From Catalimonadaceae bacterium JC749 (GTDB lineage Bacteria; Bacteroidota; Bacteroidia; Cytophagales; Cyclobacteriaceae), in NCBI GenBank assembly GCA_021730635.1, contig JAJNNC010000006.1:248001-312000 (forward strand): a stretch of 64,000 bases of DNA, given 5' to 3'. The notes below the pieces were generated by a model. The model did no database searches, had not been told where the DNA came from, and saw only the letters and a list, made by a program, of their open reading frames with translations. Every line of letters begins with the position of its first letter. Position 1 is the stretch's first letter. Shown piece by piece: positions 1 to 8,579 of this stretch. Made by a program: the position numbers and the translations under genes.

Positions 1-409
1 AATTAAGTACAGTTTCCACGGTGATCTTTGCCTGCAAGACCCTGCTCAGCGGACAGGTATGCTCAGCTTCTCTGACACATTCCTCAAAAGTACGCTGATC
101 TATCTGCGGCACTGTGGCTGTTACCAACAGATGGGAGACAGTAATAGCACCATTTTCGAAATGGATGTAGGCAGTGGTCTCGAGGGTATCGGGAACAAAG
201 CCAGCCTCTCCTAAGACAAAACTTAACTTCATGGTAAAACAGCCCGCATGTGCCGCTGCCACCAGCTCTTCCGGATTGGTACCAGCTTCCTCTGAGAATC
301 GACTGTTGAAAGTATAGGGTGTTTGCTGAAGAACCATGCTTTGGGTGGTCAGAGAGCCCAGCCCCTCTTTTCCAGGACCTTTCCAGAAGGCAGTCGCATG
401 TCGTTTCAT
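1..409 (-). CDS. osmC: OsmC family peroxiredoxin, 3' end cut by window edge
   Basis: The frame reads from an ATG at 409 down to base 1 without a stop, giving about 136 residues. That is almost the full usual OsmC length (about 140), so only the last few residues lie outside. OsmC/Ohr proteins reduce organic hydroperoxides in the cytoplasm with a pair of cysteines. Both are visible: one in NPEELVAAAHAGCF near residue 57 and one in CPLSRVL near residue 121. These contexts match the OsmC branch rather than Ohr. The gene stands alone, with a long non-coding region upstream. The family call is secure; substrate preference is not shown by the sequence. Confidence 0.9.
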   Translation of the reverse strand, partial: MKRHATAFWKGPGKEGLGSLTTQSMVLQQTPYTFNSRFSEEAGTNPEELVAAAHAGCFTMKLSFVLGEAGFVPDTLETTAYIHFENGAITVSHLLVTATVPQIDQRTFEECVREAEHTCPLSRVLQAKITVETVLN

Positions 410-1009
410 GGTTTATTTTGAATGATTAGGTTGACAATTTTCCATAGATAAAAAGGCATTATTCTTTCTTCTGCTCCAACCCTCCTGTTTCCTGGGAACG
501 ACAATCCACCGCTTATCCTTTTTCATACAAACATAGGTGGGGTGGATCGCAATGGAAATGTGCGGATCATGACAAAAGCTGTATAAATTATGCTAACGCA
601 ACATATGCGTAAGGTCTCAGAGCAAATCCGTTTAGGCATTTTCTTAGAAAAGAACAATTTTATAAGAAAAGAGCTACCTTGGAACCAGACTGGAGCTACA
701 CTGGAAAAACATTGGAGCTAGCTTACGCGCTAAAAATTAGAAAAGTACAAAACTCTACCTTATTAATATTCTCTGAATAGGGAGCGGTCTTAGCCCCATT
801 GAAACTGGCAAGATATACCTCATTCACTACCCTATGTACCCATGTCCCGCTGGCTCAATGGCATAGATTTGAAAGCATGAAAAAAAAGCCTCAGAAAAAG
901 CAGAGGAAGCTGGCTATATTGGTGATAAAATTGACACAAAACAGAAACACAGGCCTATGTCTATCCGTAATTAATGATTATTAAAGAATGATGACCCTAA
1001 GAGAGACCA

Positions 1010-1088
1010 GCCACCACACTGGTTTGCTCACACAGACAACTACCTACTACCCAATCCATCATGACAAGACAAGCTGGTTTGTGGTGGC
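1010..1088. repeat. Inverted repeat with 9-bp arms
   Basis: GCCACCACA at 1010-1018 is the exact reverse complement of TGTGGTGGC at 1080-1088. The octamer CTGGTTTG also occurs as a direct repeat at 1019-1026 and 1074-1081. The function is unknown and chance cannot be excluded for arms of this length. Confidence 0.35.
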
Positions 1089-1109
1089 AACAACCCTATG
1101 CTGAGCTTG

Positions 1110-1140
1110 CGCCGAAGGTCTAGACAGATCTTATTCGGCG
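1110..1140. repeat. Compact inverted repeat, possible hairpin
   Basis: CGCCGAA at 1110-1116 pairs perfectly with TTCGGCG at 1134-1140, and the interior can add a TCT/AGA pairing around AGAC. An AT-rich stretch without a clean T-run follows, so it is only a weak terminator candidate. It could equally be a protein-binding site upstream of the AraC gene. Confidence 0.4.
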
Positions 1141-1362
1141 AAATAATTTACTATTTGATTTATTCATAAAGGCAATGGTCTTGTATTGTTGAAGCTGAAA
1201 ATCGCAACAGCCCCATACCAGTGAGCGATCCTTCCGTCCTTGATACGTGCAGGAGTGTAGGATTGATCCTCACAGCCTTCATTATCTCAGTGTGAAGTGA
1301 TATTTCACGGTGTGTATTTCAACAAATTATGATCATTATCTGCAATCATAAAGGTAGAAACA

Positions 1363-2169
1363 ATGATGACCCTTAATATTCTTTCCTATTCGCCTGAACC
1401 TGCCTTGCTTTACGACCCTCAGCGTGAACCGAAAATTTCTCCCCTTCGGCTCAGTTACGAGTACTCAGCCAGTCATCGCTATGCGGTGCTGCTGCTGCCG
1501 GAAAGCCTGGAGCAGGAAGAAGAATACCTGGCCATCTTTGCTTCATTGGAAAGAAGCAGCCGGTATGAAGAAAAGCAGGCTTTACTGGTAGACTTAAGGC
1601 AACAACGATTTTTCTATCGTGCCTTTGATACCGAAGACAAGGGCAAGGTAGTCAGCAAGCTTTTTGCCCATAACATGCTAGGCGTTCAGCTGGCCCACTA
1701 TCTGATCACCGAAGTGCGCCTCAACGAAACCTCCAACGAATACTATCTGACCAGTCTGGCCGGCAACCTGACGGCCTGCCTTATCAATCTGCTGGAACAA
1801 CCCTCGGAGATGACTGTCAGCATTACGCCCTATCACCTCAGGCAGATTCATGCGTTTGTGGAAGTCAACATGGACCGCCTGATTACCCTGGATGAGTTGG
1901 CGGATGTCGTCAAGTTGAGCAGCTTTCATTTTGCCCGTCAGTTTAAACAAACGACCAAAGAGACCCCCTATCAATATGTGACCCGGTTGAAGATGCATCA
2001 TGCTAAAAATCAGTTGCTCAACACCAGGGCATCAGTCATTGATATTGGCATGCAGGTAGGATATGAAAATCCCAGTCACTTTTCCAGAGCCTTTAAACGT
2101 ACGATGGGCATCTCACCAACACAGCTTCGGAAAACCCTTCGATCTGATGAAATGCTTTCTTCTCTCTAG
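1363..2169 (+). CDS. AraC family transcriptional regulator
   Basis: This 268-residue protein has a C-terminal AraC/XylS DNA-binding domain in roughly the last 100 residues. The first helix-turn-helix is around ITLDELADVVKLSSFHFARQFK. The second is around SVIDIGMQVGYENPSHFSRAFKR, and it is followed by the family signature MGISPTQLRK. The N-terminal 160 residues match no ligand-binding family I recognise. Two adjacent ATGs occur at the start; the first is used. It faces away from osmC and converges with the phosphatase gene. Target genes cannot be told from the sequence. Confidence 0.88.
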   Translation: MMTLNILSYSPEPALLYDPQREPKISPLRLSYEYSASHRYAVLLLPESLEQEEEYLAIFASLERSSRYEEKQALLVDLRQQRFFYRAFDTEDKGKVVSKLFAHNMLGVQLAHYLITEVRLNETSNEYYLTSLAGNLTACLINLLEQPSEMTVSITPYHLRQIHAFVEVNMDRLITLDELADVVKLSSFHFARQFKQTTKETPYQYVTRLKMHHAKNQLLNTRASVIDIGMQVGYENPSHFSRAFKRTMGISPTQLRKTLRSDEMLSSL

Positions 2170-2314
2170 TACAGGCCTGTCAATGAAGGCATCATTGATC
2201 AGGTTTATGATAGCTTGTTTTCCCGTACCTGTGGAGTTAAGCTTACTGATCTGTGGAAAGATGAAGCTGTTGTTCCCTGCCTGATCCCCAAGCGCTGAAG
2301 TTGCCCTGCCGGGA

Positions 2315-3433
2315 TTATTCAAGGTATTTTTGCTGTAGCTTTTTTCTTTCTTCCTCAGAAATGCCCAGCCCATCCCGTATATAATTATCGATAGAGCCAT
2401 ACTGCTCCTCAATCAGTTGAAAAGCGGCTTTAAGATACAAGGGACGCACTTCCAGCAGCGGCAGGGCCGCCCGGGAATGAATGCCAATGATAGGCGCAAG
2501 CCGGGTTCGCCGACGAATACGCTGGTTCAGATAAAAATTAGAAGCCATATAGTCGCGAACGACAGTTTCCTGCGGAACACCCAGGGTCAGTAAGACCATA
2601 GCGCTCATAAAACCTGTACGGTCTTTGCCTGCCGTACAATGGTAAAGCAAAGGTTGCTCCTGATCTAACAACAGCTGAAAGGCCTGCGCAAAGGTTTCTG
2701 TGTATTGGCTCACATAAATCTGGTTATTTTTTACTAAAATTTCCTCCGAGCTTTTCTTATCAGGATCAAAACTTTGCAACAGTTTTCGATACTCCTGGCG
2801 GGTGGTACCCGTATCAAAGACGGGCAGGTGTTGTTCTTCCAGGGTAGCATTTTCAGGAAGACGATCCGGTTTACGTTGCCATACTTCAGGCTCCCGAAAG
2901 TCGATCAGTCCACCGAGTTCCAGCCCCTGCCAGTAGTTCCAGTCAGACTTCCTGATGCTATTCAGATCATCGGAACGGTACAGCTTGCCCCAACGAACCC
3001 TGCGTCCGTCGGTGGTTTGATAGCCTCCCAGGTCCCGGGTGTTGTTGGTTCCCTGAAAGTAGATTTGCCGCTCTGCCACCACAACAGAAGCGCCTGAGGC
3101 GGACACCAGCTTAAAAAAGTGCTGCTGATCCTCTGCGCCTTCTTCCCAGACAAATGCATAGTGATTCACTTCAGCCAGGGGTTTCTTTTCATCAATCGTC
3201 TCATAAGACAGGCCGTGATAAACCGTAACCGGCAATGTAAAGTTGAGCGGCAAACGGGCTATGTCTACAATAATGCGCCCTTTTGTATCTCGATAGACAG
3301 GCGTTTCGGAAGCCACAGGGTTGGAAGGATATGGAAAGTCCAGCGGTTGAAAAGCACTGCAGCCCAGCAATTGACAAAGCAGCAGGGTACTTATCATTAG
3401 ATAAAACGGTTTATAATGATTCCCTGAATACAT
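2315..3433 (-). CDS. Lipoprotein tyrosine-protein phosphatase (IphP/Y_phosphatase3 type)
   Basis: This 372-residue protein has the P-loop HCTAGKDRTG with Cys266 and Arg272, the HC-x5-R signature of protein tyrosine phosphatases. It also carries the N-terminal family motif NTRDLGGYQT with GKLYRSDDL, typical of the IphP-like bacterial family. A hydrophobic N terminus ends in LLGC (Cys25), a lipobox, so it should be anchored outside the cytoplasmic membrane. An alternative ATG at residue 13 would leave a shorter signal peptide. Substrate is unknown; members of this family dephosphorylate phosphotyrosine or phosphoinositides. The gene is divergent from the outer-membrane protein at 3578. Confidence 0.88.
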   Translation of the reverse strand: MYSGNHYKPFYLMISTLLLCQLLGCSAFQPLDFPYPSNPVASETPVYRDTKGRIIVDIARLPLNFTLPVTVYHGLSYETIDEKKPLAEVNHYAFVWEEGAEDQQHFFKLVSASGASVVVAERQIYFQGTNNTRDLGGYQTTDGRRVRWGKLYRSDDLNSIRKSDWNYWQGLELGGLIDFREPEVWQRKPDRLPENATLEEQHLPVFDTGTTRQEYRKLLQSFDPDKKSSEEILVKNNQIYVSQYTETFAQAFQLLLDQEQPLLYHCTAGKDRTGFMSAMVLLTLGVPQETVVRDYMASNFYLNQRIRRRTRLAPIIGIHSRAALPLLEVRPLYLKAAFQLIEEQYGSIDNYIRDGLGISEEERKKLQQKYLE

Positions 3434-3577
3434 GTTTCATTTTTGGTTATAAACGGTAAAAACCATAACCCTACCTGGTACCCTGCGGGATACTGTTTGG
3501 TTTAATAAAAAAAACAGGTGGCTACAAACTATTTATAGGAAGGAAGCGTTCTTATGACGATCTATCCCAATTAAACT

Positions 3578-4579
3578 ATGTTTGGTTTCTATCTGTCAGG
3601 GTGCTTTTTCACCCTATTGGCGCTGAGTAGCTACCCCTGTTGGGCGCAAAGCGGGTTAGAATACCAAAAAAATCAGTATTGCATCACAAGTTTGGCCAAC
3701 CAGCCACGTCCCACCTTTTTTAGCTTCAAACGTTACCAATCTTCAAGTTACCAGATGCATCAGTCTGATGGCGCTCCTGTAGCGATAGACGACAATAGCA
3801 GTATTGAAATCAACTTGCGCGTACCCTTGATCCTTCGCCCGGGACTGAAAATGGTAGGGTCCTTTACCTATTACGATGAAGACTTTGAATTTGTTTATCC
3901 GAAAACAACCGCCTCTTTATCGAACGAACTACACAATAAACCCCTACGAAGTTTCAACTCATCTTTCTACATTATCACGCCTTTCAGAAACAGTTTATTT
4001 CTGACCAACCGCCTCCAGGCTTCCCTGAACGGAGATTTCTACCACCCCCAACGAAGTAATTACCTCAATTACTCCCTGGCATCCGTATTAGGGTGGCGGA
4101 AAAGTGACAACACACTGTTAGGCGCGGGTTTGTACTATAGTGTAGACTTCGACGGCGGGGCCTTCATCCCTCTGTTAGCTTTCCAGCATGTATTTTCTCC
4201 CCGATGGACGGTCGACGCCTTATTACCGTCCCGAACCAGTCTGCAATATTATAGTCCCGATCGTAAGAATGTTGTTATCTCACAGATCAAACTCAACGGT
4301 CCGGAATACAACATTGACCTCAACTACCCAGGTGGCCTGGGCCATCAGTATATTTTTGAACGCAATGAAATTCGCTGGAGTCTTCACTTTCAGCGAGAGA
4401 TTCATGATTGGTTATGGTTTGGCACAGAAGCCGGCTTCAATACTCCTATTTCTGCTGACTGGCTGCAGGCCGGAGACCGTACCCATCCGGCGTTTGAAAC
4501 CAATTTTAATACTAATTTCTTCACTACCTTCAGCCTCTTTATGGTAGTGCCCCAAAAACTCTTCGAGCGAAATAAATAG
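3578..4579 (+). CDS. Putative DUF6268-like outer-membrane barrel protein
   Basis: This 333-residue protein starts with a signal peptide ending near CWAQ. It continues with alternating aromatic and polar strands (SLASVLGWRKSDNTLLGAGL; AGLYYSVDFDGG) typical of an eight-to-twelve-strand barrel. The layout resembles the Bacteroidota DUF6268 family, whose function is unknown. The last strand ends a few residues before the C terminus, so the terminal aromatic BAM signal is not clean. No operon partner is evident. Confidence 0.6.
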   Translation: MFGFYLSGCFFTLLALSSYPCWAQSGLEYQKNQYCITSLANQPRPTFFSFKRYQSSSYQMHQSDGAPVAIDDNSSIEINLRVPLILRPGLKMVGSFTYYDEDFEFVYPKTTASLSNELHNKPLRSFNSSFYIITPFRNSLFLTNRLQASLNGDFYHPQRSNYLNYSLASVLGWRKSDNTLLGAGLYYSVDFDGGAFIPLLAFQHVFSPRWTVDALLPSRTSLQYYSPDRKNVVISQIKLNGPEYNIDLNYPGGLGHQYIFERNEIRWSLHFQREIHDWLWFGTEAGFNTPISADWLQAGDRTHPAFETNFNTNFFTTFSLFMVVPQKLFERNK

Positions 4580-4895
4580 AGATTTCCTTTACGGTCAATA
4601 CAGGTGATCCGGGTCTTCAGCCAAATTTTTTTCAGCAAAATTCCAAAACATTTTGTCACGAAATTGGATAGCTGCTCATCCTAATACAAAGGATTTCGTA
4701 TACTAAGTCAGTTGCAAGAAAAAGCAGAGAAACTTCGCATCGGTTCTAAGGGTCTTTGTCCTGAACCGCTCCACTCTGGCTTTCAATTGTTTGAGATCAA
4801 GAAATGAATCGTTCCATTGCTTTAGCAAATCCAGCAACGCTGCAGACCCTAGTTTATGATTTGCCAGCAGAAAGTATTCTATTGATTTAACAGGC
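4580..4895. other. Intergenic region, no gene called
   Basis: This is 316 bases of AT-rich sequence upstream of the GAF protein. A 64-codon minus-strand frame (4703-4897) overlaps the start codon of the next gene and has no recognisable features, so it is not called. I see no clear promoter or terminator. Confidence 0.4.
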
Positions 4896-7253
4896 ATGAA
4901 AAATACACTTACTATCGATCGTTCTACTACCTATAGTTTCTGCTCCGCTTCTGTGGTTTCATTTAAACCCTTTATTGATTATATCAGCGAAACGATACAA
5001 ACGGAAACAAAAGCCAAACATCCGTTTTATAGGTTTATATTAGACAAATTTCAGGAATACCCTGAACTATATGGTGACATTAGTCTCGAAAATATTGGCC
5101 ATTACGAAGATATTCTCGAGTTGGTGGCCAGTAGTGTGCTTCCGTTGATAGAAGACAAACAAGAGACTATATGGGCTTTGGGCAATGCTTTTACCCCAGA
5201 TATCTTCTATGGCAGCCAGTCCTTCTATCAACTGATCAAGCTAGGTTGTCCAGGTGCGGTCAGGATATCGCTCACCAACACTTTGGATAAAGAAGAAGTA
5301 GCCAGACGCTATAAAAGACTGCAGTATGCTTTTATTCTGGAGAAATTATATGGCGTTAATTCTTTACAAAAAAGAGAGTGGATCCAGAGCTTTATCAATC
5401 CGGAAACAGGGTTATATCAATATTTCAGGGTAAACGTCGACCGGCGTTTTGTTGAGGTGCATATCAAGGGCGAGCTGCCCAGGTTAGAGGATATCACGGT
5501 TCAATTGCGTGCCGACCCCGATCATGATCTTTCCATTCTGGAGGAAATGCTTCCACTGGATTTGTTTGAAGGAAAAGGGTTTACCCTTCTTACTTTCACG
5601 GATGTGACGCCCCAACACGCCCTGGAGCAAATCAGCAAATTGATGACGCCCCAAGAACCTGATACAAAACAGGCTTCTGTTACCTTTGAGCACATGAACA
5701 GGTTGCTGCAAACCATTGTCGGGAATGCCCACTACCAATTCGGCCTGCTCCCTTTTCCAAGAATTAATAACCGGCCAGCGGTGCTCTATGAAAGGCACCC
5801 ATTCAGCCTGATCGGAAAAGCCTGCATGCATGCGGCTATCCCCAGAGAACAATTCATCTCTTTTGCCAACCATTTTCTGAAATGGCCGAGAACCTTGATG
5901 TATCCCGCATTCGACAAAAAGCAAAGTTTGCCACTGGCTATTCGAAAAGCTTTTGAAGCTTACGGGATCGGTTATTATTCTTTGTTTCCCATTTATCACC
6001 AAAAGCAGGTGGTAGGTATTCTGGAAGTTTGCACCTTCGGCACTGAAGAACCCCTGAATATACTTCATCTGGGGAGACTCCGACCTACTTTTGCGCTCCT
6101 TGGTCAATTCCTGCATGCTATTCTGACGAAATTCAATGAAAAGATAGACTACGTCATTAAAGATAAATTCACGAATATACAGTCTTCCGTACAATGGCGT
6201 TTCAATGAAGTCGCCTGGCATTTTCTGCGCAACAACTTTATGGGCGCCCGTGATGAAGCTATAGAAAAGATTTCTTTCAAAGATATGTATCCCCTCTATG
6301 GCGCTGTTGACGTTCGCAACTCTACGGTAGAACAAAACCGGGCCCTACAGGCTGATTTACAGCTACAGCTGAAACTGTTGGTCAATACCCTGCAGAGCGT
6401 CAGCAGCGACAAGTACCAGGCACAAATACAGTTTGTGATACAGAGTTGTTGGCAATGGCGGCAGCTATTCTCGGGATCTCATTCTACGGAAGAGGAAATC
6501 CGCTTACATGAATTCCTTAAAAGTGTGGTGCATCCCCTGCTGCATCAGCTGAGTCAGATTTCTCCGGCCATTGCCGAAAAAATACAGCATTACTGGGATT
6601 CTATCGATGAGCAAACAGGCTTTGCTTTTGAAAACCGGAGACAGTTGGAAGCCTCTATGCAACTCATCAACAATACCCTCAACCGGTATTTTGACGAAGC
6701 AAAAGAAAGCCTGCAAGCTATTTATCCCTCATATTTTGAGAAATGCAGAACGGATGGCATTGAATATGATATTTACATTGGCCAGGCGCTGGCTCCCAAA
6801 ATACCGTTCCGGACACAATACCTGGAACAGCTCCGTTTCTGGCAGGTAAAGTCTATGGCAGCCATCGCCCAGCTGACGCATGGACTGCTACCGCAGATGG
6901 CCCGTCCACTACAGACCACACAGCTGTTGTTTGTATATCCGCAAACCATTGATATTAATTTCAGGCAGGACGAACGCAGATTTGATGTGGAAGGAAGTTA
7001 TAATATCCGATATCACATCGTGAAAAAAAGGATTGACAAAATACATATCCGCCATCAGATGGAACGGCTTACGCAGCCTGATAAAATTGCTATCGTTTAT
7101 TTTCACGACAAAGATGCGCAGGAATACAGCAGATACATTCATGACTTGCAGGTACAAAACATTTTGTTAGATGATTTAGAGTACCTGGATTTAGAAGAAC
7201 TCCATGGGGTCAGCGGATTAAAAGCCCTTCGGGTGGGTGTGGTATTACCCTAA
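4896..7253 (+). CDS. Large cytoplasmic GAF-domain protein of unknown function
   Basis: This 785-residue protein has no signal peptide or membrane segment. Residues of about 280-420 read like a GAF domain, with the core around GYYSLFPIYHQKQVVGILEV, followed by helical sequence resembling a signalling linker. The first 250 residues and the C-terminal 350 residues match nothing I know. There is no visible histidine kinase, GGDEF, cyclase or DNA-binding domain, so its output is unclear. The C-terminal part contains paired beta segments (KIAIVYFHDKDAQEYSRY). Two hairpins follow the stop. It lies immediately upstream of the HD/PycTM-ppk1 operon, so a sensory or regulatory role in that system is possible but inferred from position only. 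Confidence 0.6.
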   Translation: MKNTLTIDRSTTYSFCSASVVSFKPFIDYISETIQTETKAKHPFYRFILDKFQEYPELYGDISLENIGHYEDILELVASSVLPLIEDKQETIWALGNAFTPDIFYGSQSFYQLIKLGCPGAVRISLTNTLDKEEVARRYKRLQYAFILEKLYGVNSLQKREWIQSFINPETGLYQYFRVNVDRRFVEVHIKGELPRLEDITVQLRADPDHDLSILEEMLPLDLFEGKGFTLLTFTDVTPQHALEQISKLMTPQEPDTKQASVTFEHMNRLLQTIVGNAHYQFGLLPFPRINNRPAVLYERHPFSLIGKACMHAAIPREQFISFANHFLKWPRTLMYPAFDKKQSLPLAIRKAFEAYGIGYYSLFPIYHQKQVVGILEVCTFGTEEPLNILHLGRLRPTFALLGQFLHAILTKFNEKIDYVIKDKFTNIQSSVQWRFNEVAWHFLRNNFMGARDEAIEKISFKDMYPLYGAVDVRNSTVEQNRALQADLQLQLKLLVNTLQSVSSDKYQAQIQFVIQSCWQWRQLFSGSHSTEEEIRLHEFLKSVVHPLLHQLSQISPAIAEKIQHYWDSIDEQTGFAFENRRQLEASMQLINNTLNRYFDEAKESLQAIYPSYFEKCRTDGIEYDIYIGQALAPKIPFRTQYLEQLRFWQVKSMAAIAQLTHGLLPQMARPLQTTQLLFVYPQTIDINFRQDERRFDVEGSYNIRYHIVKKRIDKIHIRHQMERLTQPDKIAIVYFHDKDAQEYSRYIHDLQVQNILLDDLEYLDLEELHGVSGLKALRVGVVLP

Positions 7254-7265
7254 AACAAACAGGAC

Positions 7266-7288
7266 ATACCATCCATCAGGCATGGTAT
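7266..7288 (+). terminator. Hairpin downstream of the GAF gene
   Basis: ATACCAT (7266-7272) and ATGGTAT (7282-7288) form a perfect 7-bp stem with a 9-base loop, and TTCTTC follows. It lies 12 bases after the stop codon. It is weaker than the second hairpin just downstream. Confidence 0.5.
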
Positions 7289-7324
7289 TTCTTCAAAGGA
7301 TGATAAAAACAAGGTTGAACAAGG

Positions 7325-7344
7325 ATGGTTCTCAACCATTTTTT
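7325..7344 (+). terminator. Rho-independent terminator
   Basis: ATGGTT (7325-7330) and AACCAT (7334-7339) form a stem with loop CTC, followed directly by a run of Ts to 7344. An alternative longer fold pairs GGTTGA at 7313 with TCAACC at 7332. It should separate the GAF gene from the HD/PycTM operon. Confidence 0.7.
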
Positions 7345-7385
7345 AACTAACATTATACTTGTTTTTAGTATAAAATACTTAACCT

Positions 7386-8579
7386 ATGTATTACAACGCC
7401 CTGGTAGAGCAAATTCGTCAATATGTGGCCAACTATTTTGACACTCACCCGAATCCTAAATTACTGTATCATGGCCTTTCCCATACTGAATCAGTGGTAG
7501 CGGTAGCCACACAAATCAGTAACCATTACCAGTTAAAGGAACGGGAATACTTTGTGGTGATTGCTGCAGCCTGGTTTCATGATGTAGGTTACCTGGAAGG
7601 CATTAATAGTCATGAGGAGAAAAGCGCGCAAAAAGCGGCGGCTTATCTGACTGAGAAAGGCGTTGGGCAGGATGTCATCCATGCTATTCAAAGCACCATT
7701 CTTGCCACTAAAATCCCGCAGAACCCTCAGAACCTTATGGAGCAAATCATCTGTGATGCCGACCTGTTCCATTTGGGTACCGATACCTTCAGCGAACAGA
7801 CCCGCTTGATGCGCAAAGAGAAAGAGGCGTTGTACAACACGACCATCAGTAAGAAAGAATGGCGTAGACAGAATATTCAACTTCTGGAAACCCATCAGTA
7901 CCATACCGACTACAGCCGACAAATGCTAAACGAAACAAAACAGAAAAACCTTGAAAAGTTAAAGCAAAAAGCTCCGCAGGGAGAAGAAGGAGAAGCTGCC
8001 GCTGCTCCGCAGGCACCAAAGCCAGACAAGATTAAAGACAAAAAACCTGACAGAGGAATAGAAACCATGTTCAGGATCAGTGCCACCAACCATCAGCGGT
8101 TGAGTGATATGGCAGACAACAAGGCCAACATCATGATCACAGTGAATGCCATCATCCTCTCTGTGATCATCAGTGTCCTGCTCAGAAGGATGGAAGAATA
8201 TCCGCACCTGACTTTCCCTTCTTATCTGTTGCTGGCTGTCAATGTCATCACCCTGATCTTTGCTGTGCTGGCCACACGGCCCAGTATTCCGGATGGCACT
8301 TTTTCCACCCGGGATATTGAAGATAAAAAAGTAAACCTGTTATTCTTTGGTAATTTTTACAGAATGAACCTGGAAGCCTATACCGCCGGTATGTTGAGCA
8401 TGATGAGTGACTCGGATTTTTTGTACAGGAGCCTGATCAAGGATGTGTATTCTCAGGGCGTCGTCTTAGGAAAAAAATACAGGCTGTTGCGCATGGCATA
8501 CAATGTTTTCATGTATGGCATTATCGGTTCTGTCATTGCCTTTGTCATAGCTTCAATCCTGTATAGAAATGTATACTAG
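7386..8579 (+). CDS. HD phosphohydrolase fused to Pycsar-effector-like (PycTM/DUF5706) membrane domain
   Basis: This 397-residue protein has two halves. Residues 20-135 form an HD domain with the metal ligands in place (His29/His33 region, His65-Asp66, His76, Asp124 or Asp126 in CDADLFHLG), so phosphohydrolase activity is plausible. A charged Ala/Pro/Lys-rich linker (about 185-228) joins it to residues 229-397. That part opens with the DUF5706 signature (ATNHQRLSDMADNKANI) and has membrane helices near 249-266, 279-297 and 372-393. In Pycsar anti-phage systems such PycTM domains respond to cyclic CMP or UMP and damage the membrane. Here the HD domain may make or break a nucleotide signal. The stop overlaps the ppk1 start by 11 bases, implying coupled translation. 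Activity and ligand are inferred. Confidence 0.82.
   Translation: MYYNALVEQIRQYVANYFDTHPNPKLLYHGLSHTESVVAVATQISNHYQLKEREYFVVIAAAWFHDVGYLEGINSHEEKSAQKAAAYLTEKGVGQDVIHAIQSTILATKIPQNPQNLMEQIICDADLFHLGTDTFSEQTRLMRKEKEALYNTTISKKEWRRQNIQLLETHQYHTDYSRQMLNETKQKNLEKLKQKAPQGEEGEAAAAPQAPKPDKIKDKKPDRGIETMFRISATNHQRLSDMADNKANIMITVNAIILSVIISVLLRRMEEYPHLTFPSYLLLAVNVITLIFAVLATRPSIPDGTFSTRDIEDKKVNLLFFGNFYRMNLEAYTAGMLSMMSDSDFLYRSLIKDVYSQGVVLGKKYRLLRMAYNVFMYGIIGSVIAFVIASILYRNVY

Larger units (their letters stand above)
410..1362. other. 951-base intergenic region with no convincing gene
   Basis: This gap lies between the divergent osmC and AraC genes. The only open frame of note (799-984) has no family resemblance and no start context, so I do not call it. 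Two inverted repeats lie in the right half (1010-1088 and 1110-1140). The stretch 680-725 has short direct repeats of TGGAGCTA. It may hold regulatory DNA, a decayed gene or an unrecognised RNA. Confidence 0.5.

Noticed and set aside
799-984. 61-codon frame in the large gap
   Set aside because: No family resemblance, no promoter or start context, and it lies in a repeat-containing non-coding region.
4703-4897. 64-codon minus-strand frame before the GAF gene
   Set aside because: It overlaps the start codon of the GAF gene and shows no motif; likely chance.
5484-6335. 283-codon minus-strand frame
   Set aside because: It lies wholly inside the GAF gene on the opposite strand, a mirror of its codon pattern.
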